Assembly: GCA_044464765.1 (NCBI GenBank)
Contig: JBIQKZ010000008.1
Span: forward strand, 62,001-126,000
Length of the DNA: 64,000 nt
Direction of reading: 5' to 3'
DNA from: JBIQKZ01 sp044464765
GTDB lineage: Bacteria; Pseudomonadota; Gammaproteobacteria; Burkholderiales; Burkholderiaceae_B
This document shows, in pieces, positions 17,232 through 25,422 of the stretch (positions are counted from its first letter, which is position 1; every line of letters starts with the position of its first letter). The notes under the pieces were generated by a model. That model saw nothing but the letters and a program-made list of their open reading frames with translations. It had not been told where the DNA came from and did not search any database. The translations under genes and the position numbers were made by a program.

Positions 17232-18245
17232 TCAGCGAATCGGCAACGGATACATCAAGCCGCCTTCCGTCCACAAGGCGTTCAGGCCGCGTTTGATCTT
17301 CAAGGGGCTGTCCATGCCCACATTGCGCTCGAAGCTTTCCCCGTAATTCCCCACCTGTTTGACGATGTTGTAGGCCCACTCTTCGTCCAGCCCCAGGTTT
17401 TTGCCGGCGCCCGGCGTCACCCCCAGAAGCCGCCGAACATTCGGATTGGGGCTTTGCAAATGCTCATCGACATTGGCCGAGGTTATGCCCAGCTCTTCCG
17501 CTGCGAGCATGGCGGTCAAGCTCCACTTGACGATATTCAACCAGGCATCATCGCCCTGACGGACAAAGGGGCCCAACGGCTCTTTGGAAATGATCTCGGG
17601 CAGGACTTCGTAGGCATCGGGATCCTGCATTCTGGAGACCCGGATCGACGCCAAGCCCGAAGCATCGGTAGAGAACACATCGCAACGACCCGCCAGGAAG
17701 GCCTTCACCACTTCGTTGAACTGCTCGATGACCACGGGCTTATAGCTGATGTTGTTGGCACGCGCCCAGTCGGCCATGGTGTTTTCGTTGGACGTACCGG
17801 TTTGCATGCAGATGGTTGCGCCATCGAGCTCCTTCGCGCTTTTCACGCCAAGCTCTTTCAGCACCAGGAAGCCCTGACCGTCATAGAAGTTGATGCCGGC
17901 ATGGATGGCGCCCAGGGCGGTATCGCGCTGCTGGGTTACCGTGGTGTTGCGCGCCAGAAGGTCGATTTCACCCGATTGCAGGGCGGTGAAGCGTTGTTGG
18001 GAATTAAGCGGCACGGCTTTGTATTTGGCGGCATCCCCCAGTACGGCGGCGGCCACAGCGCTGCACAGGTCGATATCCAGGCCACGCCACTGGCCTTTGT
18101 CGTCTGGGGCGGAAAAACCGGCAAAGCCCGTAGTGACGCCGCATTGCACATAGCCGCGCTCTTTCACGACATCCAATGTATCGGCGCCGGCCCCCATGGC
18201 TGCCGCCATCGCCAACACGCCACCGACGTAACGCAAAAAATTCAT
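17232..18245 (-). CDS. Amino-acid ABC transporter substrate-binding protein (AapJ/BztA-like)
   Basis: A 337-aa periplasmic binding protein with an N-terminal signal sequence (cleavage probably after AAAMGAGA). The family-3 solute-binding core contains KERGYVQCGVTTGFAGFSAPDDKGQWRGLDIDLCSAVAAAVLG. Its length and pattern fit general L-amino-acid receptors such as AapJ/BztA. No permease or ATPase gene is adjacent, so it must work with a transporter encoded elsewhere. It starts 8 bp after the yggS stop, so the two may be co-transcribed. Confidence 0.88.
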   Translation of the reverse strand: MNFLRYVGGVLAMAAAMGAGADTLDVVKERGYVQCGVTTGFAGFSAPDDKGQWRGLDIDLCSAVAAAVLGDAAKYKAVPLNSQQRFTALQSGEIDLLARNTTVTQQRDTALGAIHAGINFYDGQGFLVLKELGVKSAKELDGATICMQTGTSNENTMADWARANNISYKPVVIEQFNEVVKAFLAGRCDVFSTDASGLASIRVSRMQDPDAYEVLPEIISKEPLGPFVRQGDDAWLNIVKWSLTAMLAAEELGITSANVDEHLQSPNPNVRRLLGVTPGAGKNLGLDEEWAYNIVKQVGNYGESFERNVGMDSPLKIKRGLNALWTEGGLMYPLPIR

Positions 18246-18253
18246 ACCATCTC

Positions 18254-18964
18254 CTAAGGTGTATCGGAAGGCGCGTAATCACGCTGCCCAAACAACGCAG
18301 AGCCGATGCGGATCTCGGTGGAGCCTTCTTGGATGGCCAAGAGGTAGTCCCCGCTCATGCCCATCGATAGCCGTTGCGCCTGATCGTAACCTGCATCGCA
18401 CAAGCGATCCCGCCATTCCCGCAAGGTGCGAAAGCACTGGCGCACCACAGCCTGGTCGCTGGTATTGACGGCCAGCGTCATCAAGCCTTTGACCTGCAAG
18501 CTTGGCAAGGCCTTGAGTTGCTGCATGAAATGCGGCAACTCGGCGGGATCCAGGCCGAACTTGGTCGACTCGCTGGATGTTTTCACCTGCACCAGAACAT
18601 CGATGGCCCGCCCCTGCGCCTGCAGACGGGCGTCCAGGGCCTGTGCCAGCGACCAGCGGTCCAGCGATTGCACCTCGGCCACATAGCGCGCCGCATCCTT
18701 GGCTTTATTGCTTTGCAAATGCCCAATCAGAACCCAGTCTAGGTTCAGGTCCTGCAACGGCTCCGCCTTCTGCCGGACCTCTTGCATTTTATTTTCGCCG
18801 AAGCGACGCAAGCCCAGTGCGGCCGCTTCGCGAATAGCCTCGGGCGAAAATGTCTTGCTGACCGGAAGAATGGCGACCTCGGCAGGCGAGCGCCCTGCGC
18901 TTGCACACGCTTGGTCAATGCCTTGTTGAATCGCCGCCAGCCTGTCCTTGAATGACTCAGACAT
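18254..18964 (-). CDS. YggS-family pyridoxal 5'-phosphate homeostasis protein
   Basis: A PLP-binding, fold-type III protein (PLPHP) that buffers PLP and affects amino-acid and keto-acid pools. The PLP-lysine motif is PVSKTFSPEAIREA. The C-terminal phosphate-binding region is LSMGMSGDYLLAIQEGSTEIRIGSALFG. The frame extends to 19126, but I chose ATG 18964 (MSESFKDRLAAIQQGID), giving 236 aa as in the family. The amino-acid binding protein follows 8 bp later. Confidence 0.93.
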   Translation of the reverse strand: MSESFKDRLAAIQQGIDQACASAGRSPAEVAILPVSKTFSPEAIREAAALGLRRFGENKMQEVRQKAEPLQDLNLDWVLIGHLQSNKAKDAARYVAEVQSLDRWSLAQALDARLQAQGRAIDVLVQVKTSSESTKFGLDPAELPHFMQQLKALPSLQVKGLMTLAVNTSDQAVVRQCFRTLREWRDRLCDAGYDQAQRLSMGMSGDYLLAIQEGSTEIRIGSALFGQRDYAPSDTP

Positions 18965-19114
18965 GCCTATCCCTGAAAAATCCTGCGCGACGCGGGCCAG
19001 AACCCACCTTGCGCCAAAACCATCAGTGTAGTTCACGGAACAGGATCGACGCATCACGCCGCTCTGTATTGAAGCACTCCGTTTAAATGCAAGAGTAGCC
19101 GGGAGGCAAGACCG

Positions 19115-19135
19115 CGGGGGCGACAACCGCCCCCG
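19115..19135 (-). terminator. GC-rich hairpin 3' of cysN
   Basis: cgggggcg (19115-19122) and cgcccccg (19128-19135) form an 8-bp perfect stem with a 5-nt loop, 12 nt after the cysN stop. No U-run follows on the minus strand, so it may be a terminator needing other factors or a 3'-end stabiliser. On the plus strand a T-run occurs only 7 nt further on. Confidence 0.45.
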
Positions 19136-19146
19136 ATTGTCATTTT

Positions 19147-20442
19147 TTACCGCACCATGCCGGCGGCGGCAGTCTGGTGCGTGGCTGGGTCGATCAGGAT
19201 AAACGCGCCCGTTGCGGGCTGTTCGGCATAGCTGTCCAGGGCCAGCCGTTCGCGGGCCACCAGCGATACATGCCCGATGTCATTCATTTCCAGCTTGCCC
19301 CCGGCATCCACATGATGCAGTTCGTGGATGTCGCGTAGCGAGTGCACCGCCTTGATTTTGGCTTGCGTCAGCCGGGTGCCCTGTTTCAACCAATACTGGC
19401 GCGCCGGATTGAACGCCTGCTGATCCAGCCAGCAGACCTCGGCCTCGAACTCCTTGCTTACCCTGACCGGCGCATCGGCAGCCGCGATCAAGTCGCCGCG
19501 CGAGACGTCGATATCGCGATCGAGCACAATGGTAATGCTGTCGCCCGCCTGTGCTTCTTCCAGATCGCGATCGAACGCGACCAAACGGGCAACGTTCGCG
19601 GCAAGGCCTGAAGGAAGAATCTTGACTGCATCGCCCACTTTAAGTCGGCCGCTGGCCAGCTGGCCCGCATAACCACGGAAATCGTCGAGTGAGCTGCCGC
19701 CATGGCGGATAACCCATTGCACGAAGAAACGGCTGGCTTGCTGCCCGACGCCGGATGCAATCGGCAGGCTTTCCAGCAGCGACAGCAAAGGCGGGCCGCT
19801 GTACCAGGGAGTGTTTCCGGACGAGACCACGACGTTGTCGCCCTTCAAGGCCGACAGGGGAACGATGTGAAATTTAGCGATGCCCAGCTTGGCGGCCAGG
19901 TTCGCGTAGGCGCTGCGTATCTGCTCGAACAGATTGGCATCCCAGTCCACCAGGTCCATTTTGTTGACCGCCACCACGACGTGCTGAATGCCCAGCAGTT
20001 TGGCCAAGGTGCTGTGGCGCTTGGTTTGCGCCAGCAACTGGCCGTTCTTGACCCGGCCGGCGTCGATCAAAATAATGGCCACTTGCGCCGTGGAGGCACC
20101 CGTTACCATATTGCGGGTGTATTGCTCGTGCCCAGGCGCATCGGCCACAATGAATTTGCGTGCCGGCGTCGCGAAGTATCGGTAGGCCACATCGATGGTA
20201 ATGCCTTGTTCGCGTTCAGCTTCCAGGCCGTCAGTCAGCAAGGCCAGGTCAATTTCGTCGGCCTGAACCCGCTTGTACTTGGAGCGACTGATCGCTTCGA
20301 TCTGGTCGGCAAACACGCCCTTGCTGTCGTACAACAGACGGCCGATCAGCGTAGACTTGCCGTCATCCACCGAACCTGCGGTAATCAGCCGCAATACGGA
20401 GGTTTCCGTGGCATTGGGCCACGACTCGTTCAATGCATTCAT
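19147..20442 (-). CDS. cysN: Sulfate adenylyltransferase subunit 1 (GTPase)
   Basis: CysN is the GTPase subunit that couples GTP hydrolysis to APS formation by CysD. The elongation-factor-like GTPase domain shows the P-loop AGSVDDGKST, the switch region EREQGITIDVAYRYF, DAPGHEQYTRN and NKMD. Two beta-barrel domains follow. At 431 aa it lacks a fused CysC APS kinase domain, in agreement with the APS-reductase-type CysH encoded in the same operon. Its ATG abuts the cysD stop. Confidence 0.96.
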   Translation of the reverse strand: MNALNESWPNATETSVLRLITAGSVDDGKSTLIGRLLYDSKGVFADQIEAISRSKYKRVQADEIDLALLTDGLEAEREQGITIDVAYRYFATPARKFIVADAPGHEQYTRNMVTGASTAQVAIILIDAGRVKNGQLLAQTKRHSTLAKLLGIQHVVVAVNKMDLVDWDANLFEQIRSAYANLAAKLGIAKFHIVPLSALKGDNVVVSSGNTPWYSGPPLLSLLESLPIASGVGQQASRFFVQWVIRHGGSSLDDFRGYAGQLASGRLKVGDAVKILPSGLAANVARLVAFDRDLEEAQAGDSITIVLDRDIDVSRGDLIAAADAPVRVSKEFEAEVCWLDQQAFNPARQYWLKQGTRLTQAKIKAVHSLRDIHELHHVDAGGKLEMNDIGHVSLVARERLALDSYAEQPATGAFILIDPATHQTAAAGMVR

Positions 20443-21351
20443 TTAAAAGTACCCTAGCTTCTTGCGTTTTTCCATAGAGGCTTCGGACGTTTGATCGTCC
20501 ATGCGCGTTGCGCCACGTTCGGTAATCGTGGTGATGGCGGTTTCGGCAATGATTTCATCGGGTGTCGAGGCGTCCGACGCCACGGGGCAGGTGCACGAGA
20601 TATCGCCCACCGTGCGAAATCGAACGGAACGGGTTTGCGGCGCTTCGCCCTCCCGAGGCGGCGTCAGGGGCGTGACGGGCACCAGCAGGCCATTGCGCTC
20701 AACCACTTCACGCTGATGTGCGTAGTAGATGGACGGCAGGGCCAGTTGCTCGCGGGCGATGTATTGCCAGACGTCCAGTTCCGTCCAGTTGGAAATCGGA
20801 AACACGCGCATGTTCTCGCCCGGATGCACCTTGGTGTTGAACAGGTTCCACAGTTCGGGGCGCTGGGCCTTGGGATCCCACTGGCCGAAATCATTGCGGA
20901 AGGAAAACACGCGTTCTTTGGCGCGCGCTTTTTCTTCATCGCGTCGCGCACCGCCGATGCAGGCATCAAAACCAAATTCTTCGATGGCTTCCAGCAAGGT
21001 GGTGGCTTGAGCGGCATTGCGCGAATCGGTTTCGCGGCGTAGGACGACTGACCCCCGTGCGATCGAATCATCGACCGTGCGTACAATCAGCGTTTCCCCC
21101 AGTTCGGCAACACGCCGGTCGCGAAACTGAATGACTTCGTCGAAGTTATGCCCGGTATCGATGTGCATTAATGGAAACGGAAAGCCGGCCGGCCTGAAGG
21201 CCTTTTCGGCCAGGCGCAGCAGCACCACGGAATCCTTGCCGCCCGAAAACAGGAGTACGGGTTTCTCGCACTCGGCGGCCACCTCGCGCAGGATGTAAAT
21301 GGCTTCGGACTCCAGCCAGTCCAGATGTGTTCTTGCTGAAACTTCAATCAT
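20443..21351 (-). CDS. cysD: Sulfate adenylyltransferase subunit 2
   Basis: CysD is the catalytic subunit that makes adenosine 5'-phosphosulfate from ATP and sulfate. The 302-aa product shows the PP-loop motif LLFSGGKDSVVLLRLAEKAF and the conserved IGGARRDEEKARAKERVFSFR segment. It sits between cysH (1-nt gap) and cysN (no gap), giving a tightly packed cysH-cysD-cysN operon. Confidence 0.96.
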   Translation of the reverse strand: MIEVSARTHLDWLESEAIYILREVAAECEKPVLLFSGGKDSVVLLRLAEKAFRPAGFPFPLMHIDTGHNFDEVIQFRDRRVAELGETLIVRTVDDSIARGSVVLRRETDSRNAAQATTLLEAIEEFGFDACIGGARRDEEKARAKERVFSFRNDFGQWDPKAQRPELWNLFNTKVHPGENMRVFPISNWTELDVWQYIAREQLALPSIYYAHQREVVERNGLLVPVTPLTPPREGEAPQTRSVRFRTVGDISCTCPVASDASTPDEIIAETAITTITERGATRMDDQTSEASMEKRKKLGYF

Positions 21352-21352
21352 G

Positions 21353-22087
21353 TTATGCCTTGCTTTGTAGAACCGGAGAGACGTTGCCCTGATGCAATCC
21401 GCACTCCTTGGATGACGCGTTTTCCCACCACCAGCGGCCCGCGCGCGGATCCTCGCCGGGGCGCACGGCCCGCGTACAGGGCTCGCAGCCTATCGACGGA
21501 TAGCCTTGATCATGCAAATGGTTGTAGGGAATATCAAACGCCCGAATGACCGCCCAGATCTGATCATGCGACCAGTCGGCCAACGGGTTGTACTTGTGCA
21601 AGCCAAAGACCGCGTCGTATTCGGCCTGCGCCAAATCGCTGCGCGTGACCGACTGGTCCCGGTGCTGGCCGGTCAGCCAGGCTGAATGCCCCTTGAGCAC
21701 ACGACGCAAAGGTTCCACCTTGCGAATGCCGCAGCAGGCCTTGCGCAACTCGATGCTTTCATAGAAAGCAAATGCCCCATTGCGCTCGACATGTTCTTGC
21801 ACGGCTTGTTGATCGGGCCGCACCACTTGCACATCCACCCCATAGCGTTCCGCGATACGGGGGATCATGCCCAAGGTTTCAGGATGCAGGCGACCCGTAT
21901 CCAGCGTAAATACCTGGATCGGCAATTCCGCCTGAAAGATAGCGTGCGACAAAAGCATGTCTTCGGCCGCCAGGGATGAAGCAAAGACGGCGTCGGGATG
22001 GCGCTGGCTGATATCGCGCAAAGCATCGAGCAAAAATGCCCATTGCCGCGCAGTGTCGGCGTCCAGAAGAGAAAATGAAGTACCCAC
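21353..22087 (-). CDS. cysH: Assimilatory adenylyl-sulfate (APS) reductase
   Basis: The enzyme reduces APS to sulfite with thioredoxin. The 244-aa product starts at GTG 22087 (AGGG 7 nt upstream). It carries the two Cys pairs that bind a [4Fe-4S] cluster, C118/C119 and C201/C204 in GCEPC, and the catalytic ECGLH near the C-terminus (Cys229). The cluster cysteines distinguish APS reductases from PAPS reductases and fit the absence of a CysC domain. It heads the cysHDN operon. Confidence 0.95.
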   Translation of the reverse strand: MGTSFSLLDADTARQWAFLLDALRDISQRHPDAVFASSLAAEDMLLSHAIFQAELPIQVFTLDTGRLHPETLGMIPRIAERYGVDVQVVRPDQQAVQEHVERNGAFAFYESIELRKACCGIRKVEPLRRVLKGHSAWLTGQHRDQSVTRSDLAQAEYDAVFGLHKYNPLADWSHDQIWAVIRAFDIPYNHLHDQGYPSIGCEPCTRAVRPGEDPRAGRWWWENASSKECGLHQGNVSPVLQSKA

Positions 22088-22277
22088 GTTATGCCCTGTT
22101 TTGACTTTAGGTAGTGTGGGCGCAGATACCGTTCAAAGGAACTACTTAATTGTTAGCTGTTTATGGATTTTTGCTATTAAGTTGACGTTCGAGCCCTATT
22201 TAGAGTCTATTTAATTGGGCACTTATATCCGGATGCCTGGCCTTGTCAGGCAAGGCGCGAATTAGCCAAACAGGGCA

Positions 22278-23183
22278 CTAAGCGCACCATAAAGACAGAG
22301 TGCGCCCGCTCTCAAAACGGCGGATTTTCCCCGAAAACGGATCGGTGAATTCAATCGCGCGCGCCAGTAATTGCAACGGCTTTTCGAAGTCGTCGACACG
22401 TGTGTCTTCAATCAACTGGGGATAAAAACCATCGTTGCAAATAGCGATGCCCAAGGCGCTCATGTGAGCGCGCAATTGGTGTTTGCGTCCGGTTACAGGC
22501 AGCAGTCGGTAAAGCCCCAGGCGGTCGCGCCGCTCCAGCAACTCAACCCATGTCTCGCTATTGGGTTCGCCGGGCACTTCCCGCATGGTGAAGTGATCCG
22601 CTGCCGGCGTCAGGCGGCTGCGATAGCGACACGGCAAGGATAGATCAGCCCGCCAGGGGGCAATGGCCTGATATTCTTTACGCACGGCGCGCGACTGGAA
22701 CAAGCTTTGATACGCGCCGCGACTGGCGGGGTCGGCGCAGAACAACATGACACCCGCCGTGTCCCGATCCAGACGGTGGATGGGGCTCAGGTGCGGTAAA
22801 TCAAGCGCCTGCCGCAAACGTGTCAAGGCGGTGTGGCGCAAATGACGCCCGCCCGGAATGCTGGCCAGGAAATGCGGCTTGTCCACCACCACGATGCGCT
22901 CATCACGATGCAGGATATCCAGCTCGAAGGGCACCGGTGCTTCGTCGGGAACGTCGCGATAATACCAAAGCCAGCCAGACGGCTGGTAGGGCGTGCCAGG
23001 GCGCTGCGCCACACCATTCTGGTCAACGATACAGCCCTGCTCCAGCCGGGAACGCAAGACATCGGTCGGCATGAACCGAAAGCGTTCACACAAGAACTCC
23101 AGGACGGTCGACCATGTGCCCGGCGGCAGGTAGACACGGCTGGGCGCCACCCCATTGCGCATTGGCAGCGGGGCATTGACCAT
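22278..23183 (-). CDS. RluA-family RNA pseudouridine synthase
   Basis: This enzyme isomerises uridine in RNA. The catalytic motif HRLDRDTAGVMLF is visible, together with VVVDKPHFLASIPGG and the C-terminal TGRKHQLRAHM. Which rRNA or tRNA site it modifies cannot be told. The frame is open to 23507. I placed the start at ATG 23183 (MVNAPLPMRNGVAPSRVY) by recalled homologues, but 23246, 23210 and 23186 are possible and no ribosome site is decisive. It is divergent from imuA with a LexA box between them. Confidence 0.85.
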   Translation of the reverse strand: MVNAPLPMRNGVAPSRVYLPPGTWSTVLEFLCERFRFMPTDVLRSRLEQGCIVDQNGVAQRPGTPYQPSGWLWYYRDVPDEAPVPFELDILHRDERIVVVDKPHFLASIPGGRHLRHTALTRLRQALDLPHLSPIHRLDRDTAGVMLFCADPASRGAYQSLFQSRAVRKEYQAIAPWRADLSLPCRYRSRLTPAADHFTMREVPGEPNSETWVELLERRDRLGLYRLLPVTGRKHQLRAHMSALGIAICNDGFYPQLIEDTRVDDFEKPLQLLARAIEFTDPFSGKIRRFESGRTLSLWCA

Positions 23184-23258
23184 CATTTGGACATCGCGCA
23201 AAGACTTCATCAGCGTAATGTAACGCAGCCGCAAATGCGTTCGCATAGAACACTCTAA

Positions 23259-23278
23259 TACTGTATATTTATACAGTA
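23259..23278. promoter_or_regulatory. LexA (SOS) box
   Basis: The core CTGTATATTTATACAG at 23261-23276 matches the LexA consensus CTGT-N8-ACAG perfectly and is flanked by TA on both sides. It lies 17-36 bp before the imuA ATG, which has an AAGGAG ribosome site. SOS control of imuA-imuB-dnaE2 is therefore strongly expected. The divergent pseudouridine synthase could also be affected. Confidence 0.93.
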
Positions 23279-23294
23279 AAAAGGAGTTTCTTGA

Positions 23295-24026
23295 ATGATT
23301 ACAGAACCTCAAGCAATCGCCGGGCGCACATTGCGCGCCGAGCACATCCACCCCGCTTTGTGGCGCGCCTCGCAACTGGCCCGTCCCCATGGTCGGCACA
23401 TTGATACCGGCTTCAACGATTTGTCCGCTCAATTGCCGGGACGGGGGTGGCCGCTGGGCTGTTTGGTCGAAATCCTGGCGCCGCAACCCGGCGCGGGCGA
23501 AATGCAATTGCTTCGGCCTGCGCTCATCCAGTCAGCCAAGCAGCGCATCGCGCTGATCCAACCTCCGTACACGCCGCAGATCGCCGCATGGGCCAACTGG
23601 GGCGGCCAAGCTTCCCAATTGCTGTGGATACGGCCCAAACACGCGACCGACTCACTTTGGGCCACGGAACAGATCCTGCGCAGCGACACGTTCGGCGCCG
23701 CCCTGCTCTGGCAAAGCACCGTGCGCAGTCAGGCTTTGCGTCGCCTGCACCTGGCCGCCCAGCAAAGCAGCACGCTGTTCATCGTCGTTCGCCCATTAAC
23801 TGCGGCACGCCAGGCTTCCCCAGCACCGTTGCGCCTCATCGCACAACCCAACCCAGGCGGCCTGTCCATCTCTATCCTGAAGCGCCGGGGCGGCGTCCTC
23901 GAAGGCCTGATCACGCTGCCTCTTTACACAAACAACCGCTCTGCGGATTCTGCTCATGCAACTCTGGATCGGCGTGCATCTTCCGCACGCAAGCCTGGAC
24001 ATCGCGTACCCGAACTGGCGCGTTAA
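23295..24026 (+). CDS. imuA: Translesion synthesis accessory protein ImuA
   Basis: ImuA is a RecA/SulA-like component of the mutasome that allows error-prone bypass of DNA damage. The 243-aa product has the family pattern: HPALWRASQLAR, then a degenerate RecA-like core (GRGWPLGCLVEILAPQPGAGEMQLL) and LLWIRP. It starts just after the LexA box. Its 3' end overlaps imuB by 71 bp, implying coupled translation. Confidence 0.92.
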   Translation: MITEPQAIAGRTLRAEHIHPALWRASQLARPHGRHIDTGFNDLSAQLPGRGWPLGCLVEILAPQPGAGEMQLLRPALIQSAKQRIALIQPPYTPQIAAWANWGGQASQLLWIRPKHATDSLWATEQILRSDTFGAALLWQSTVRSQALRRLHLAAQQSSTLFIVVRPLTAARQASPAPLRLIAQPNPGGLSISILKRRGGVLEGLITLPLYTNNRSADSAHATLDRRASSARKPGHRVPELAR

Positions 24027-25404
24027 GCCCGCGGTCGTCTTTGCGCAGGATCGCGTCAAGCTCTGTTCGCCCGCCGCCGCACAAACGGGGGTGCGCGTCG
24101 GCATGCGTCGCGGCGGCGTCAATACCCTGTGCCCGCAAGCCGAATCCTTTCTTTACAACCCCGCCGCCGAACAGCGCGCCCTCGACGCCGTCGCACTGAC
24201 CTTGCTGCAATACACACCCGAGCTTGCCCTTGCCGACAACAACACATTCTTGCTCAAGGTAACAGCCAGTCTCGCCTTGTTCAACGGCCCACGCCGGCTC
24301 GGCCAACGAATACGCGCCACCATGCACGCCCAGAGCTTCGGCATCCATCTTTCCATGGCGCCCACGGCAAAAGGCGCCTGGCTGCTTGCCACGGCTTCTC
24401 GCCCCCAGGCGCGGCGCGCACTGAAGCAGGCCACCTTGCAGCGCCGACTGGACACCCTACCCTGCTCACGCCTGCCCGAAGCGCAAGCATGTCTGGCCTG
24501 GCTGGACAGCATTGGCTGCGTCACCCTGGGCGACTTGCGCAAGCTGCCACGCAGCGGCTTGCAACGACGCACGCATCAAGCCATGCTGCCCGCGCTGGAC
24601 GCGGCCTACGGCCTGGCCCCTGAAACCTTCAAATGGATTGTTCCGCCACCGGCATTCAACCATTGCATCCAACTGGTCGAACGCATCGAACACGCCGACG
24701 CCATCCAGTTCGTGGCGCATCGCCTGTTCGAGCAACTCTGCGGCTGGCTGGCGGCGCATCAGTTGGCCGTTACCCGTCTTACACTGACCCTGCAACACGA
24801 ACACGGACGACAGGCAAGGCCTCCCACCCCCCTGCCGTTGACACTTGGCGCCCCCTCCTGGCAGATCGACCATCTTCTTGGTCTGCTCAAAGAACACCTG
24901 CATCATCATGTGCTGGACGCACCTGTCATTGCCGTGGCGTTGCACACCCTCGAAACCCTGCCGCGTGCGCCTGCATCCGACCAGCTTTTTCCCCAGCCGG
25001 GCAGCCTGCCCGTCGATCATCTGCGTCTATTGGAACGCCTGACGGCACGGCTGGGCTCCGACTGCATTCTTCAACCCTGCCCCATGGCGGACCATCGTCC
25101 CGAAGTCGCCAACCGCTGGGCGCCACTGCATCAAAAGCTCGTTCCCGAGGCCTGTATTCACGACGCCAACCGCCCATTCTGGCTGCTCGACACCCCCATT
25201 GCCTTGTCCGTCAGACAGCACCGGCCATTTTATGGCTCGCCGCTACGCATCATCGGCGGTCCCGAACGCATCGAAGACGGCTGGTGGGACGGTCTGACCA
25301 TACGCGACTACTTTATCGCCCAGGACCAAAACGGCACTCGCTACTGGCTTTACCAAGAGCGCCGTCGGCAGGACGGGTGGTTCTTGCACGGTCTGTTCGC
25401 TTAA
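23956..25404 (+). CDS. imuB: Y-family-polymerase-like protein ImuB
   Basis: ImuB is a catalytically inactive Y-family relative that bridges DnaE2 to the beta sliding clamp. The N-terminus (LWIGVHLPHASLDIA) lacks the usual DxD acidic residues of an active polymerase. A clamp-binding-like QLFPQPG lies near residues 342-348. A C-terminal ImuB-specific region (RIIGGPERIEDGWWDG, RYWLYQERR) is present. The 482-aa gene is between imuA and dnaE2 in the SOS operon. Confidence 0.94.
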   Translation: MQLWIGVHLPHASLDIAYPNWRVKPAVVFAQDRVKLCSPAAAQTGVRVGMRRGGVNTLCPQAESFLYNPAAEQRALDAVALTLLQYTPELALADNNTFLLKVTASLALFNGPRRLGQRIRATMHAQSFGIHLSMAPTAKGAWLLATASRPQARRALKQATLQRRLDTLPCSRLPEAQACLAWLDSIGCVTLGDLRKLPRSGLQRRTHQAMLPALDAAYGLAPETFKWIVPPPAFNHCIQLVERIEHADAIQFVAHRLFEQLCGWLAAHQLAVTRLTLTLQHEHGRQARPPTPLPLTLGAPSWQIDHLLGLLKEHLHHHVLDAPVIAVALHTLETLPRAPASDQLFPQPGSLPVDHLRLLERLTARLGSDCILQPCPMADHRPEVANRWAPLHQKLVPEACIHDANRPFWLLDTPIALSVRQHRPFYGSPLRIIGGPERIEDGWWDGLTIRDYFIAQDQNGTRYWLYQERRRQDGWFLHGLFA

Positions 25405-25422
25405 CGCCTGTCGACCCACGCC

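Noticed and set aside
22088..22277. CysB-type operator upstream of cysH
   Set aside because: The region is AT-rich, but no clear CysB or Cbl motif was recognisable by eye.
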